Below are positions 9,340-20,563 of a DNA stretch of 64,000 nt, piece after piece. The translations under genes were made by a program, and so were the position numbers. Within the stretch, counting starts at the first letter, position 1. Each line of letters opens with the position of its first letter. Source of the DNA: Platynereis dumerilii (lineage: Eukaryota; Annelida; Polychaeta; Phyllodocida; Nereididae); contig JAPTHN010000011.1 in the NCBI GenBank assembly GCA_026936325.1, positions 21,802,501 through 21,866,500 of the forward strand. Direction: 5' to 3'. The notes under the pieces are model-generated. The model ran no database searches. It saw nothing but the letters and a program-made list of their open reading frames with translations, and was not told the origin of the DNA.

Positions 9340-10340
9340 ATAATATATAAGTATTTTAATATTATTATTTCAGGAAGGTTCAAATGCTTTCATTGGATGA
9401 CGGACGTTTATTTGAATCGAACATCTTGTTCATATCTCTTTCAGATTCAGACTGCAGTGTCGCGAGTGTTCAGGAACTTATAGCCATGGAGGCAAATGAT
9501 GGGTCCAGTTATCTCGTTTTAGACAAATTAAACAAGATTGTAGAGAGCTCAGCCACAAAGGGTATGTCTACATATTTCTTGCGACTAGAAATGAACGTAA
9601 TTTAACACACAAGAAGGAGCCAAGTACCATTGAGATGCACCATAAAGAGGACACTCAGGACAGTGATGATGAAGTCATATTTAAGGATTTTTAAGCTTTT
9701 TAAAGTTTTTATTGTTTTCGACTTGATATTTAAGATACAAGTAAAGGCAAATTGCTTGGGCCATTCCTTTTATGACATTGTCAGTCAACTGGTGATGTTA
9801 TAACCTTTGAATCTTTAAAAAACAGCATCAGCCGATTTGGTTGGCATTCTTATTTGTGTGTCGCATTAGCCCTTAAGGCTTGAGGTGAAATTGAAAATTG
9901 AATTAACAGTATATACCCTGATTCTCCACACAGGCAAAGATGTCAAAAGAACTTGCAACCAATTTCAGGTGAATTTGTGGCAAACCAGACAAACCAACCA
10001 TTTCACATAAAGCACTGGACCAGGTGCATGAACAGCAAAATGCCTTAGTGAAGGGTGATAAAGGTGTTGTCGGCCTGACTGAGCTGACTGAGCAGGCACA
10101 GGCCTTACTCAACACAGTGTAAATGAGTTTGAAGACCTTGACCAAAGACCAGCCTTGAACAAACACCGTAAACAATGTTAGCAACCAAAACCCATTTAAA
10201 GACAGCATGTTTGCTTTTGGGGTTTAACAACTCATCAGCACCTGGTTATTGGGCTACATAGAGGCATCCTTGGTTAATCAAGGCACAAGATGGTAGCATT
10301 GGTAGGTTAATCAAGATTCAACATGGTGTTTCACTTTTTT
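9340..10340 (+). pseudogene. Third decayed copy of the unnamed gene, SINE-free
   Basis: The exon at 9,374-9,561 lies between a good acceptor (TTATTTCAG) and donor (GTATGT) and reads LDDGRLFESNILFISLSDSD, then SYLVLDKLNKIVESSATK. It lacks the SINE found in its two paralogs. The intron-like block (9,747-9,900), a shortened 'KDVK' exon and the 'HKALDQVHEQQNALVKG...GLTEQAQAL' exon (about 9,990-10,190) follow. Retained introns mean the copies arose by DNA-level duplication or transposition, not from processed mRNA. Function unknown. Confidence 0.6.
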
Positions 10341-10605
10341 GCATCAATTTTATGGAATTATACAAGTTTCAAGCTTGAGTCAGGAATTGCGGATATTTGA
10401 CAGAAAAAATCCTGAAAGCTAGTTATACATTCTTTGAACAAGGTTTGGGACTTATCTTGAGGCAAAAATTGTGTACTTTTCAATGACTTTGTCATGTTTT
10501 TCGACAAAATATGAAGTTTCCGAGAGAATGAAGCATCACTTCGAGCGAAAAACAGGGCCTGGGAGGAAGTGTGTGACATTGTGAATAGGTTTGTATATAT
10601 ATATG

Positions 10606-11055
10606 ATGATTGTGACACTTTGTTATTAAGATCTAAAAGAAAGAAATTATATGAAATTAGAACAAAAAACCTCGCACTATGTGTTTTCAAAATTGTAAAT
10701 GGTGCTATGAAGCCTGTTCCTAGGGATTTCTATAAATTTAAAACTAATATGTTTGGTCTGAGAAATGACTCCACTCTTGAAAGAACAGTTGTAAATACTG
10801 TCAGATATGGAATAAATAGCTTACGTTATCAAGGAACTAAGGTCTGGGACAAGCCCCCTAGAAATGTCTAAAATGCTGGTAGCATTGAGGAATTTAAACA
10901 TATGTTACACTAGGTTAAGTGTTAATCATGTTGACACTATTTCTGGTCATGTTTGTTAGTCTCTCTTGCCGGTCAGTGAAAAGCGCTTGACGCTTATGTT
11001 TTATTGTTGTTTTTAAACAATACCGACTTTAAATAAAGTTTTTTATTCTTTATTC
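10606..11055 (+). mobile_element. LINE fragment, 5'-truncated, 3' end of a reverse transcriptase ORF
   Basis: The plus-strand frame ends with a pattern common at the C-terminus of jockey/CR1-type LINE ORF2 proteins: FKIVNGAMKPVPRDFY, FGLRN and SLRYQGTKVWDK, stopping near 10,871. A 3' UTR with AATAAA follows, and a TTTATTC-type tail ends at 11055. Flanks TATATG (10600-10605 and 11056-11061) join to give the sequence found uninterrupted at about 12,210-12,245, so that paralog is an empty site. Only the last 450 bp of the element were inserted. Confidence 0.82.
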
Positions 11056-11061
11056 TATATG

Positions 11062-13250
11062 TTGGCCATTTGAGGAGCATTCGACATTGTTCCTTCAAGC
11101 CTCGTTTAATTTAAACTCCCTTTTCTTAGTTTGTGAGACCAAAAGGAAGTATGTTGAATTCATACAATCCAGACTTTGTTATGAAGGAAGTCTTTGGCTT
11201 GTATCTTTCATCAGCACATGCTAGTAACCACAAAAAGGTCGTGCAAGACAAGTTTAGTGATGATTCCATAGAAATCATCAGTGAATGTTTGTTATAACCT
11301 GTAAAGATAGCTTTCCAATCCCACAGTTGTAAAGGCCAATTGCTTGGGCCATTCTTTTTATGACATTATCAGTCAACTGGCGATGTCATAACCTTTGAAT
11401 CGTGTAAAAACAACATCAGCCGATTAGGGCGGCATTCTTATTCAGAGGAGAATTAGCCGTTGAGGCTTAAGGTGAAATTGAAAATTGAATTAATAGTATT
11501 TACCCTGATCTCCACACAGGCAAAGACGTCAAAACTGTGAAGGAACTCCTACTCATGCCCTGGCTATTCTGTCTCGACCACACGCAGTATGACCTTTGAC
11601 TCCCTATTCATAATTGAGACAGGAGTAACATCAAAAATGCTCATCCATCTTTGCACGAAGAACTTGCAACCAACTTCAGGTAAATTTGTGGAAAACAAGA
11701 CAAACCGACCAACAGCATCCATTTTCACATAAAGCACTGGACCAGGTGCATGAACAGCAAAATGCCTTAGTGAAGGGTTATATAGGTGCTATCGGCCAGA
11801 CTGAGCAGGCACAGGCCTTGCACACCAGTGTAAAGGAGTTTGAAGACCTGGACCAAAGACCAACCTTGAACAAACACCACAAACGGTGTGAGCAACTAAA
11901 ACTCATTTCAAGTCTGCATGTTTGCTTTTGGGGTTTAACAACTCATCAGCACCTGGTTATTGGGCTACATAGAGGCATCCTTGGTTAATCAAGGCACAAG
12001 ATGGTGGGTTAATCAACATTCAACATGGTGTTTCACTTTTTTGCATCAATTTTATGGAAATATGCAACAAAAAGGTTGTGCAAAACAAGTTTAGTGATGA
12101 CAATATGTTGTCCCTTTGTCGTGTTTTTTGACAAAACATGAAGTTTCCGAGAGAATGAAGTGTCGCTTTGAGCTAAAAACAGGGCCTGGGAGGAAGTTAG
12201 TGACATTGTGAATAGGTTTGTATATATATGTTGGCCATTTGAGGAGCATTCGGCTTTGTTCCTTCAAGCCTCGTTTAATTTAAACTCCCTTTTCTGAGTT
12301 TATGAGACCACAAGGAAGTATGTTGAATTCATACAGTTCAGACTTTGTTATTAAGGCAGTCTTCGGCTTGTCTGTTTAGAGGAGCATCAGGACCTCATTG
12401 TGCACCTTATGGCATAAAATAAGACATACAAGGATATTTCCGGTTCCTTGAGAAACCTGGAGGTCCAAACTTTGGTCTCTAGTCCAAAGAGGAGGGTCGG
12501 CGGCAAATGTCTGCAAATACTGCAATGATAATGGGACTAACCATTGCAGCAGCTGCCTACCAGAAGAAATGGTTGACGAATCAGTCGAACAGGCCATTTC
12601 AGAGGTAATGAACTAATGATATTAGGCTCATAAGGTCACCATAGGTGTATATTGCGGGCTATATGGGGGGCTACCAGCTCCCCTTGCATCAGGACAAATG
12701 ACAAATCAGGGCAAATCCTGACCAATATCAGGATCCCCTGTCCTGTACAAAATGAAAAAGTTCAGTTTTCTCATTGTATTCTAATGTCATTATATCAGGA
12801 AGGTTCAAATTCTGACACTGGAGGACGGACGTTCATGTGAAGCAAACATCCTGTTCTTTTCCCTATTGTATTCCGACTGCAGTGTTGCGAGCGTTCAGGA
12901 ACTCCTAGCGATGCAGGCCAATGATGGGTCCAGTTATGTCGTTTTAGACAACAAACTAAATGAGATTGTCGAATGGATGGATGGATGATTGGGGCTTCAC
13001 ATCCTGTATTTATGCACTTGGTAGGCTAATTAGGACCGGGGGAGGACAAGGCAAGGGATGATTGAAACAGCCGTCCAACATAAGCCCAGGTGACCGGCAA
13101 GAACTGGATTCGAACCATTGACCCGGCGACTGGCAGCCGACTACGCTATTACTAGACCAACCCTCCCCCTAAATGAGATTGTTGAAAGCTCGGCCACAAA
13201 GGGTATGTCTACATATTTCTTGCAACTAGAAACAAACACATGTAATGGCC
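11062..13250 (+). pseudogene. Fourth and most complete copy of the unnamed multi-exon gene
   Basis: In plus-strand order this copy shows the shared intron-like block (11,333-11,490), an exon with KDVKTVKELLLMPW and a DHTQYD-LPIHN stretch (11,518-11,680), the KALDQVHEQQNALVKG / LTEQAQALHTSVKEFEDLDQ exon (11,700-11,905), the EEHQDLIVHLMA segment (12,376-12,460), a Cys-rich segment CKYCNDNGTNHCSSCLPEEM ending at a GTAATG donor (12,510-12,605), an intron-like block and the last exon (12,797-12,969) split by a SINE. The DH-Y-WLP, ALDQ-HEQ and KHH-EQ signatures fit a family I know from other invertebrate genomes as many-copy uncharacterised proteins. It is degraded. Confidence 0.6.
12970..13168 (-). 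mobile_element. tRNA-derived SINE, copy in the 12.9-kb paralog
   Basis: About 199 bp with the same head and tail as the other copies. The flanking exact duplication CTAAATGAGATTGT (12956-12969 and 13169-13182) is the same site used by the copy at 4,582, so both descend from a single insertion that was later duplicated with its host segment. Confidence 0.93.
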
Positions 13251-13649
13251 AATTGCTTGGGCCATTCTTTTTATGACATTATCAGTCAACTGGCGATGTC
13301 ATAACCTTTGAATCGTGTAAAAACAACATCAGCCGATTAGGGTGGCATTATCTATAAATATTTAAGAACACATCTGCAGGAGGCCATTGATATATGCACA
13401 ACAATATGCAAAAGGTTGAATCTGAAGGGCCTGGATAAGACCTTGGAATCCAGGCCCTTCTACCGATCACATCCACCTTGGAAAATTAATGTTCGAAAAA
13501 CGGAAATTACGAAATCGCTGTTAGTTGTTCGTTATAATTATAGAAGTGTGTAGCATTTTTAAAGGCTCTTAGAAGCTGTAATATGAGGTTTACCATAATG
13601 GGGACAAAACCAAGTTGTAGTTAGACAAGGCTCAAGATGGCGGATTAAT

Positions 13650-13825
13650 CAAGATTTTTTTCAGTCTGGATTTAATGTACTTCAGTTTGGCCTCACCAAT
13701 GCTCCCAGTACCTTTGAACGAACTATGGATACAATTCTAAAAGGATGTCAGTGGAAAACATGCTTGATCTACCTGGATGATGCAATGGTCTATGGCAGAA
13801 ATAATGAAGAGCACCTGCAGTGGTT
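13650..13825 (+). mobile_element. Ty3/Gypsy fossil fragment, reverse transcriptase
   Basis: A short plus-strand segment similar to the one near 3,760, with the YLDD-type catalytic region of a Ty3/Gypsy reverse transcriptase. It has no LTRs and runs into a SINE fragment on its right. It is a broken remnant. The two copies probably spread with the surrounding segmental duplication. Confidence 0.7.
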
Positions 13826-13893
13826 GATAGATGGATGAATGGGGCTTTACGTCCTGTATTTATGCACTCTGTAGACTAATCAGGAAAGGATTA
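13826..13893 (-). mobile_element. SINE fragment, tail-proximal part
   Basis: About 68 bp matching the SINE 3' part (GCTTTACGTCCTGTATTTATGCACT), with GATGGATGAATGG at the tail side. The tRNA-like head is absent. Confidence 0.75.
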
Positions 13894-14214
13894 GGGCACA
13901 ACATACACTGCTCCGCTCTACGTCATGTGATCATTCAAGATGGATGGAATGTTCAAAATATGTGGATTCACCGATTTGTGTTGGACGAAAAAAAACGATC
14001 AATGGCGATGTTTTAACCCTCCGGATAGCTTTGAGTTACTGATATCAACCCGTAAGTCCATGGTGATTCTTTTGGTGGTAAAATGAAGTGCCCCGGAGAC
14101 AGCTAACCCATTATACATATTGGGGATGGTCCAACGTGCCCTGGTCTCCTCCACAAAAATATCCAAGCTTAAGAGGGGTCAAAACGAAAGCGGGCGTGGT
14201 CACCACAAAATCCT

Positions 14215-15098
14215 TTGGTCAATTGTTCAACAATTTGCAAGCAATTTAGTTTATTGCAAGGAATCATGTGTGCCTGCTGAGAAGACAGCACCACTATGGT
14301 CAATTGCAGCCAGATATCTCAAGTACAGGATGGGGGTAGAATCAAAGCACACATTATCTTTTATTGTAGACTATTCTGACTGGTTTGAAATTTGAGTCGA
14401 CATCTAGTTTTTCAGAAGTGACAATTGAAAGGTGATATTATGCTCGCCCACCGATAGCTGTTGCCGAGAGTCAAGATAGAATGGGTTCCAAGCCTTGAAC
14501 CATCTCATCAAAAGGAGTAATTGTAAAATAGAATGAACTTTTATTGAAACCAGACTATCTTTCCTTTTGAAAGATGAAAGCATAGCGCACACTATTTAGA
14601 GATCTCAATGCTGAGCAGAGCATATTTCAAGGAAATTCGAATCACTACCAGTGGTTTTGGTCAATTGTTCAACAATTTGCAAGCAATTTAGTTTATTGCA
14701 AGGAATCATGTGTGCCTGCTGAGAAGACAGCACCACTATGGTCAATTGCAGCCAGATATCTCAAGTACAGGATGGGGGTAGAATCAAAGCACACATTATC
14801 TTTTATTGTAGACTATTCTGACTGGTTTGAAATTTGAGTCGACATCTAGTTTTTCAGAAGTGACAATTGAAAGGTGATATTATGCTCGCCCACCGATAGC
14901 TGTTGCCGAGAGTCAAGATAGAATGGGTTCCAAGCCTTGAACCATCTCATCAAAAGGAGTAATTGTAAAATAGAATGAACTTTTATTGAAACCAGACTAT
15001 CTTTCCTTTTGAAAGATAAAAGCATAGCGCACACTATTTAGAGATCTCAATGCTGAGCAGAGCATATTTCAAGGAAATTCGAATCACTACCAGTGGTT
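14215..15098. repeat. Near-identical 442-bp tandem duplication
   Basis: Units 14,215-14,656 and 14,657-15,098 are the same apart from one substitution I could find (about 14,577 against 15,019). Each starts TTGGTCAATTGTTCAAC. A 62-residue minus-strand frame present in both units has no known motif. The near-identity points to a very recent event or an assembly duplication. Confidence 0.93.
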
Positions 15099-15099
15099 T

Positions 15100-15610
15100 T
15101 CCACACATACATATTTCACTTCCTTCAGCGAAGAGATTTCAACTGCAGTTCAACAGGACTTCCAGAAATTTGCAAAAAAAAAACAATTCACCACACCAAT
15201 CACAAGAAATCAATCTGACAAGGAATCACGAATTCACCAATATTGGATGAAATTCACATGCTATTGTTGCTAAGCATTTTCATTTTCATTTGATGAAAAT
15301 CACATACCAAAAATAAATTGGTAATTTAATATTTTCAAATAAGCGCAACTCTATTATAGGAGGAAGGATCAGGAAGAAAGGGAGGGAGGAAGGTGATAAG
15401 ACAGATAGACAGCTAGATAGACAGATCTCTATCTATATTTATAGACATATATTCTATCTACAAGCAACTCTTAAAGCGCTTGCACATTGTTTTTTTTTTT
15501 TACAGATGCTGCTGTTGACACCCGATGGAAAATATTTGAAAAGAGGCCATACAATTGGCAAACAATATATTAGCATAAATCTCGCACATAACTCAACACA
15601 TTCAAGTCAA
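15100..15610. other. Non-genic stretch with simple repeats
   Basis: A purine-rich GGAA/GATA patch (15,358-15,430) and a T-run at about 15,491 are present. No gene was recognised. Confidence 0.5.
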
Positions 15611-15615
15611 CTAAA

Positions 15616-16923
15616 TTTATTGTACGATGTACATTTGCAAGTGTCTGGTTACTAGCAGAATTAATTTATGCACATTTTTGATTAGTAAATAAAGCATAAA
15701 TATGTAATCATATTACACAAGTCTTCAGAAATGTTTAACATAAATAGAAAAGTAACCACTGAAATGATCCATCACAGGCCAGAGTCCGTAATAGCAAATA
15801 ATGACAATTAAAATTCAACAGAACAAAATTTAGGAATATTACAGAGAGTTTTGGTTCATAAATACAAATATGTCGGAGTTTGGATATGGATTAAACAACA
15901 CGGCTAGAATGAAGCTTGAACAAATTAAGCTGAAACAGTGAAACATACATTTTCGACCAACAGAAAGCTGATTAATAACATGGAGAATTCTCATTTGAAT
16001 TGAACAGGTGTCTCGAGAATTTGTTCCACATTTAGGCCTACATATACCTTTCCACATACTGCAATTGTGACAAAAATATTTGCTCATCTGGAATCCAGGT
16101 GTCTACATTTGAAAGAAAGGACTTCACTTTAACATTAATGTTTTCTGCTGTCCTGACAACCAAGGGATGGACATCTTCATATGCAATGGTCTCAACTGGG
16201 AACGCTTGCTTAAAGGTAGCATTTGAGTAAAGTGAAAGAGCACAGATTGGCCCTGCACTTGAGATGGCCGTCTCTTAAGACCAGGCTTTCTTCCATTAGT
16301 GGAAATACGGTATACCAATCATGAAAAAACAGTGCAGAAAGTGTATAAGAACAATGTCAACTTACGCGAATAAATTACAGTGTGGTTTAACAACTATAAT
16401 ACATTTTTTGACGTCAACACCATTGCAAAATCACAATAACTTATCACATTGGCTCCTGTGCAACAACCATCATTCAGAAAATAGTCCAGAAACCTTCATG
16501 ATATATATCATCTACATTGTATCCTTTACATGTAGCTCTGCATAAGTTATTGCAAATCAGTTCTGGGGCATATCTCAATCAACAAGCATCTTAAAATCAA
16601 GTGCAAAGATGGGTATATTATCATGGTGAACAAAATACAAGCAGAAGTTCCAAATGACATACTGATATGACTGTCTCGATCATAGATTTACTTCCTATCT
16701 ATACAAGAATCAACACTTTAACATAAGCCTTATCAAACTTCAGTAAAGAAACAATGGGACATGAAACCACTTATCGTAATATTCAATATTTTAATTAGTT
16801 ACCAAAAGTCACTCAAAATCTATTGAAGACAGTCGATGTCTTTTCGTCTATTGTGTACCTCAAATGTCAAATGTATTGCAATTGTGGTCCTGTTCTTGTT
16901 AAGGTTGTGCAAATGACTTTGGA
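15616..16923 (-). other. CLASRP: Candidate CLASRP 3' UTR
   Basis: This is the downstream side of the CLASRP stop codon (16924-16926). A canonical AATAAA on the minus strand lies at 15616-15621. Other variants such as ATTAAA near 16,790 would give a much shorter UTR. No other gene was recognised here. The true cleavage site is not resolved. Confidence 0.4.
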
Positions 16924-19900
16924 TTAATAATCAACCAAGCGAGGTTTTCTGTCCCGTGGTGACCTCGACCTGGATCTGAAAAGAGAAATAAATAAGTTTT
17001 AGTATCCATCCTACTTCTTTTTCTGTATATTATAATTAAATACTACGTCATGTTTAAGGTATAATTAATTAATATATGTAAATTTCAATGGTGGCCCCTC
17101 GATAGCGGCTCCAGGGAGCCTTAGAGGGGTCTCCAATGTTCTTATTAAATGTAAATACGCAGTAATTATGCACCATCTCACAAACATGAAGAGTTATAAT
17201 ATTACAGAGGTTTTGCTAGACGTTCCCATGTACTTGTACAGGTGAGACCAAATTACATTGTTTCAATGGTAACCTACACATTCATAGGACTCGTATACGT
17301 ATAACAAACCCTCTCAGGTATAATCATCTTGGGGCAGATAATTGTAATGTGACTGATGTTACATTGAATGATAATTTCCAAGCTTTTAAAAGGCTTGAAG
17401 TCTTCAAAGTTTAATCTATCTTGAAGAGCAGCTATGTACAGGGACCGGGAGGAAAGCTAGAAATCATCACATAACTAAGTTCTGGGTACTAACAACATAC
17501 TAACCTTCTGCGGCTTCTGGAATTTGATGAAGTAGACCCTCTGTTGCTCCTCTCATGGCGATCTCTATCTGATGGTCTGTCATTGTGAGCACGGTCGCTG
17601 TGTGACCTGTCGGAATAAGACCTTTCTGAAGGGCGCTCTCTATGTCGTGGGCGGTCCCCTCTGTCTCGTGGATCTCCTCTGTCTCGTGGATCTCCTCTGT
17701 CTCGCGGATCTCCCCTGTCCCCTCTGTCCCCTCTTGACCGCTCCCTATCACGAGACGAAGGTTCGCTGACTTCGATGTCCAGCAAGGACCGGGGTTTATC
17801 ACTGTGTTTTTCTCTTTCTCGCTCCTCCTCTCTGAAATTTGGAAATGTATGTATGCATATATTAGTATTGAATGGACAAACATTTCCACACATAGACAAG
17901 CCAAAGAATTAAGGCAGAATCACATTCAGGCTGCATCATATAAATATTGCAAGATTGTGTCAATAAGAGCAAATTTTAGCTTCAATAAATTACGAAAATA
18001 CTCCCTAATTGTTCAGTAAAATTATTTTTTCATTCAGCCGTTCAATACTTCTTTCAGGGAGGGAGAGTTCATGCCAGAGTGAGTCTCAGTTGGGATACCA
18101 TGATCAAAGTCAGTGCAAATCATGACACGGGTCACACGGCACAAAAGAGACACCAACCACAGCATAAAATGTCAATCTTACTTTGATTTAGATGTGTAGA
18201 GTTCAGCACTGTCATCGCTGTTGAAGTCCTCCTGCTGCTTGTGTCTCTTCTCTCGTTCTCTCCTTCGCAACTGAATCGCCATTGCTCTCAACTCCTCTTC
18301 GCGGTCCTGCAAAAATATTTAACATGCTCATTAATGAAACTTTATGAAAGTAGGCATAACTTGTAGCTATCAATCTATTTTAGAAGGTCAGGTAGTCCAT
18401 AATATTCAGCTTGTACAGATCCCAAATTTAAAACTGTTAAACAACAGGCTCACTACAGTTTTGGGTGGTTGGACATCATAGACTGGTTTTTTCTGAATTC
18501 TTGATATACAATATACATGGGAGTGAAATTTACCTGGCGCTGTTGCTCCATTTTCTCCTCTTTCTCAGCTCGGGCTCGTCTGTCTGCTTTAACTGCAAGA
18601 AAGACGAAACTTTGCTGATCACAATCCAATATTTAACATCTTAGACTTATGAACCATGACCAAATACAAGACATCATCTTACAGCAAAGAAGACTAATCA
18701 TCTGCACTCTACCGACACATCACATTTTGCAATTCGCAATTCATACCGCATTAGGGCTATACCTGGGGGGGGGGGGCCCTCCCCAAGACTTTTAAATGGA
18801 ATAGCCCTTACATAAAGTAAAGGTCGGGTTCAAATTATTTTGGAGCTTCACTTATTTCTGGTAGGCATTTAGAAAAGGTAATTTCTACACTTCTTCAGAG
18901 GGCCTAATACGGGACGGGTTTAGAATACAGTAAAGGCCTCTCATTGGGGTTAGGTGCTTTCACAGAGTTAGGTGCTTATACAGGGAAATATTGTAACAAT
19001 CCCCATATCTAATCAATTAATCGTATACTTACATTGCCTGTTCAAAGCAGCTTGCATCCTCTTCTTCATCATCTCTTGCTTCCTTGCCTTATCCGCCAGG
19101 GCCTGAAAAGTAAGAACTCAATGTTGACACAACAAAAAATATCTTCTAAAGAACCTGCAAAATGCAAAGTGAAGGATTAGTATTGGATCATGCATGAAAA
19201 TACACCTCAAATTGAAATTGCAAAACAACAAACACGCCTATCAAGGAGATATATCTACCAAATATACACTTGAATGTTACCAAACGATATGTTTAAGGGG
19301 AGGTATGGGTGAGAAGGGCACTTTTCTGCAATTTTAAGTTTAATGAACAAAGTTTGGTATAAAAAGTTAGGTTTTAGTTAAATTAGATGATTTCAGGTGA
19401 TTGTGAATTGTTATGATGAATGGTTGCCATGGTAACCAGTTTAAAAGGCGAAAAAAGGCTGATTTTTACTGCTCACGGGATGTGAAATTTCTGAAGTTAC
19501 AGACATGATAGAAAAATTTTGAAAAAATTTACAAATGAAGACAGGCAAGACGCAGGGAATTACAGAGCGGATTTTTGATATTTCTTTTCATAGTGTCAGA
19601 AATTAGGGTAAAGTAGTCCAAAGTCATTTTTATTGAAAAATTTCTCGTTTCTATCACTACGATGTCATATAATTTTGCAACGAAAAAAAATTTTAAAAAT
19701 CTGGTCTGTAATCTCCAAGACAATTTTTCGAGGATTCCGATGATGTATCCCACAGGTTCCTACGATAAATGGTTGTCAAGATTTTTCACATCCCGTACAG
19801 GGTAAAAGTTGATTTTCACAAGTTGCGGAAAATGGCAAAAACGTGACGTTAACGTCATTTCAGGCAATTGACCACTAGATAAAATATTTGTGGCTATTTC

Positions 19901-20563
19901 TCCAAATCTAATGAAGCTACAGGAACAAAATTTTGCAACGGCTTAGTTATCATTGTTATGTTTCACCACAGTAAATTCCATGTTGCCATGGTAACTACTT
20001 TTTTGTGTGGACATCTTTGAAGTGACACAACGCCACTATTTACTCACGAAAATTTGGCGATGATTTGGTATTTGACATGGCTTTAAGTGATGACAGAGAC
20101 ATACTTTAATATAATTGAAGCTTGGACTGGCTGCCTGGGTTGGTTTTGGTCAAAGATGTGCCATAAACTGAATATGTGAAGCTTACATATTTTTGGGGAA
20201 TTTCTCACCCATACCTCCCCTTAACTTTAAAACTTTACCACTACAACAAGTTTTGAAAACATTTTGCAAGTAATTGCCGAAAAATGTGCCGAATTTATTT
20301 ATGTTTAAAATGGATTTCTTAAAAAAATCTAAGAAACTTTTCAAAGACCAAAAAGTAATCTTTCAAAATTTTGTAAATTTCATGTCAAATTTCCAATACT
20401 TTGCCTCGAGATATTCACCAAATTTCTAATGACAAAAATAGAATTTCAAACCATGGAGTTTTGAACCAGATTTGAGATTTATAAGACAGCTGAAAACATC
20501 AGGTTCTTACTGACTTTGGAGGTGAATGAGGATCCTTTAACCTTAGAAGATGAGTAGGAAGAA
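16924..20563 (-). other. CLASRP: CLASRP exons 15-20: coiled-coil region and Arg/Asp-rich tail
   Basis: Residues 558-784. Exons 16-18 encode a Lys/Arg/Glu-rich helix (ARKQEMMKKRMQAALNRQFK through RAMAIQLRRREREKRHKQQE) that aligns with the human C-terminal helix. Exon 19 (327 nt) adds a tail absent from human CLASRP as I remember it, containing RGDPRD-type hexapeptides at residues 692-718 encoded by an 18-bp minisatellite. Exon 20 ends RKPRLVDY and stop. Confidence 0.85.

Noticed and set aside
10569-10605. Start of a separate gene at 10,569
   Set aside because: The upstream part of that frame is flanking DNA that is also present at 12,190-12,230; only the part after 10,606 is LINE sequence.
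17489-17904. Second minus-strand frame across CLASRP exon 19
   Set aside because: It is an out-of-frame reading of the same repeat-rich exon; the exon phases fix the correct frame.
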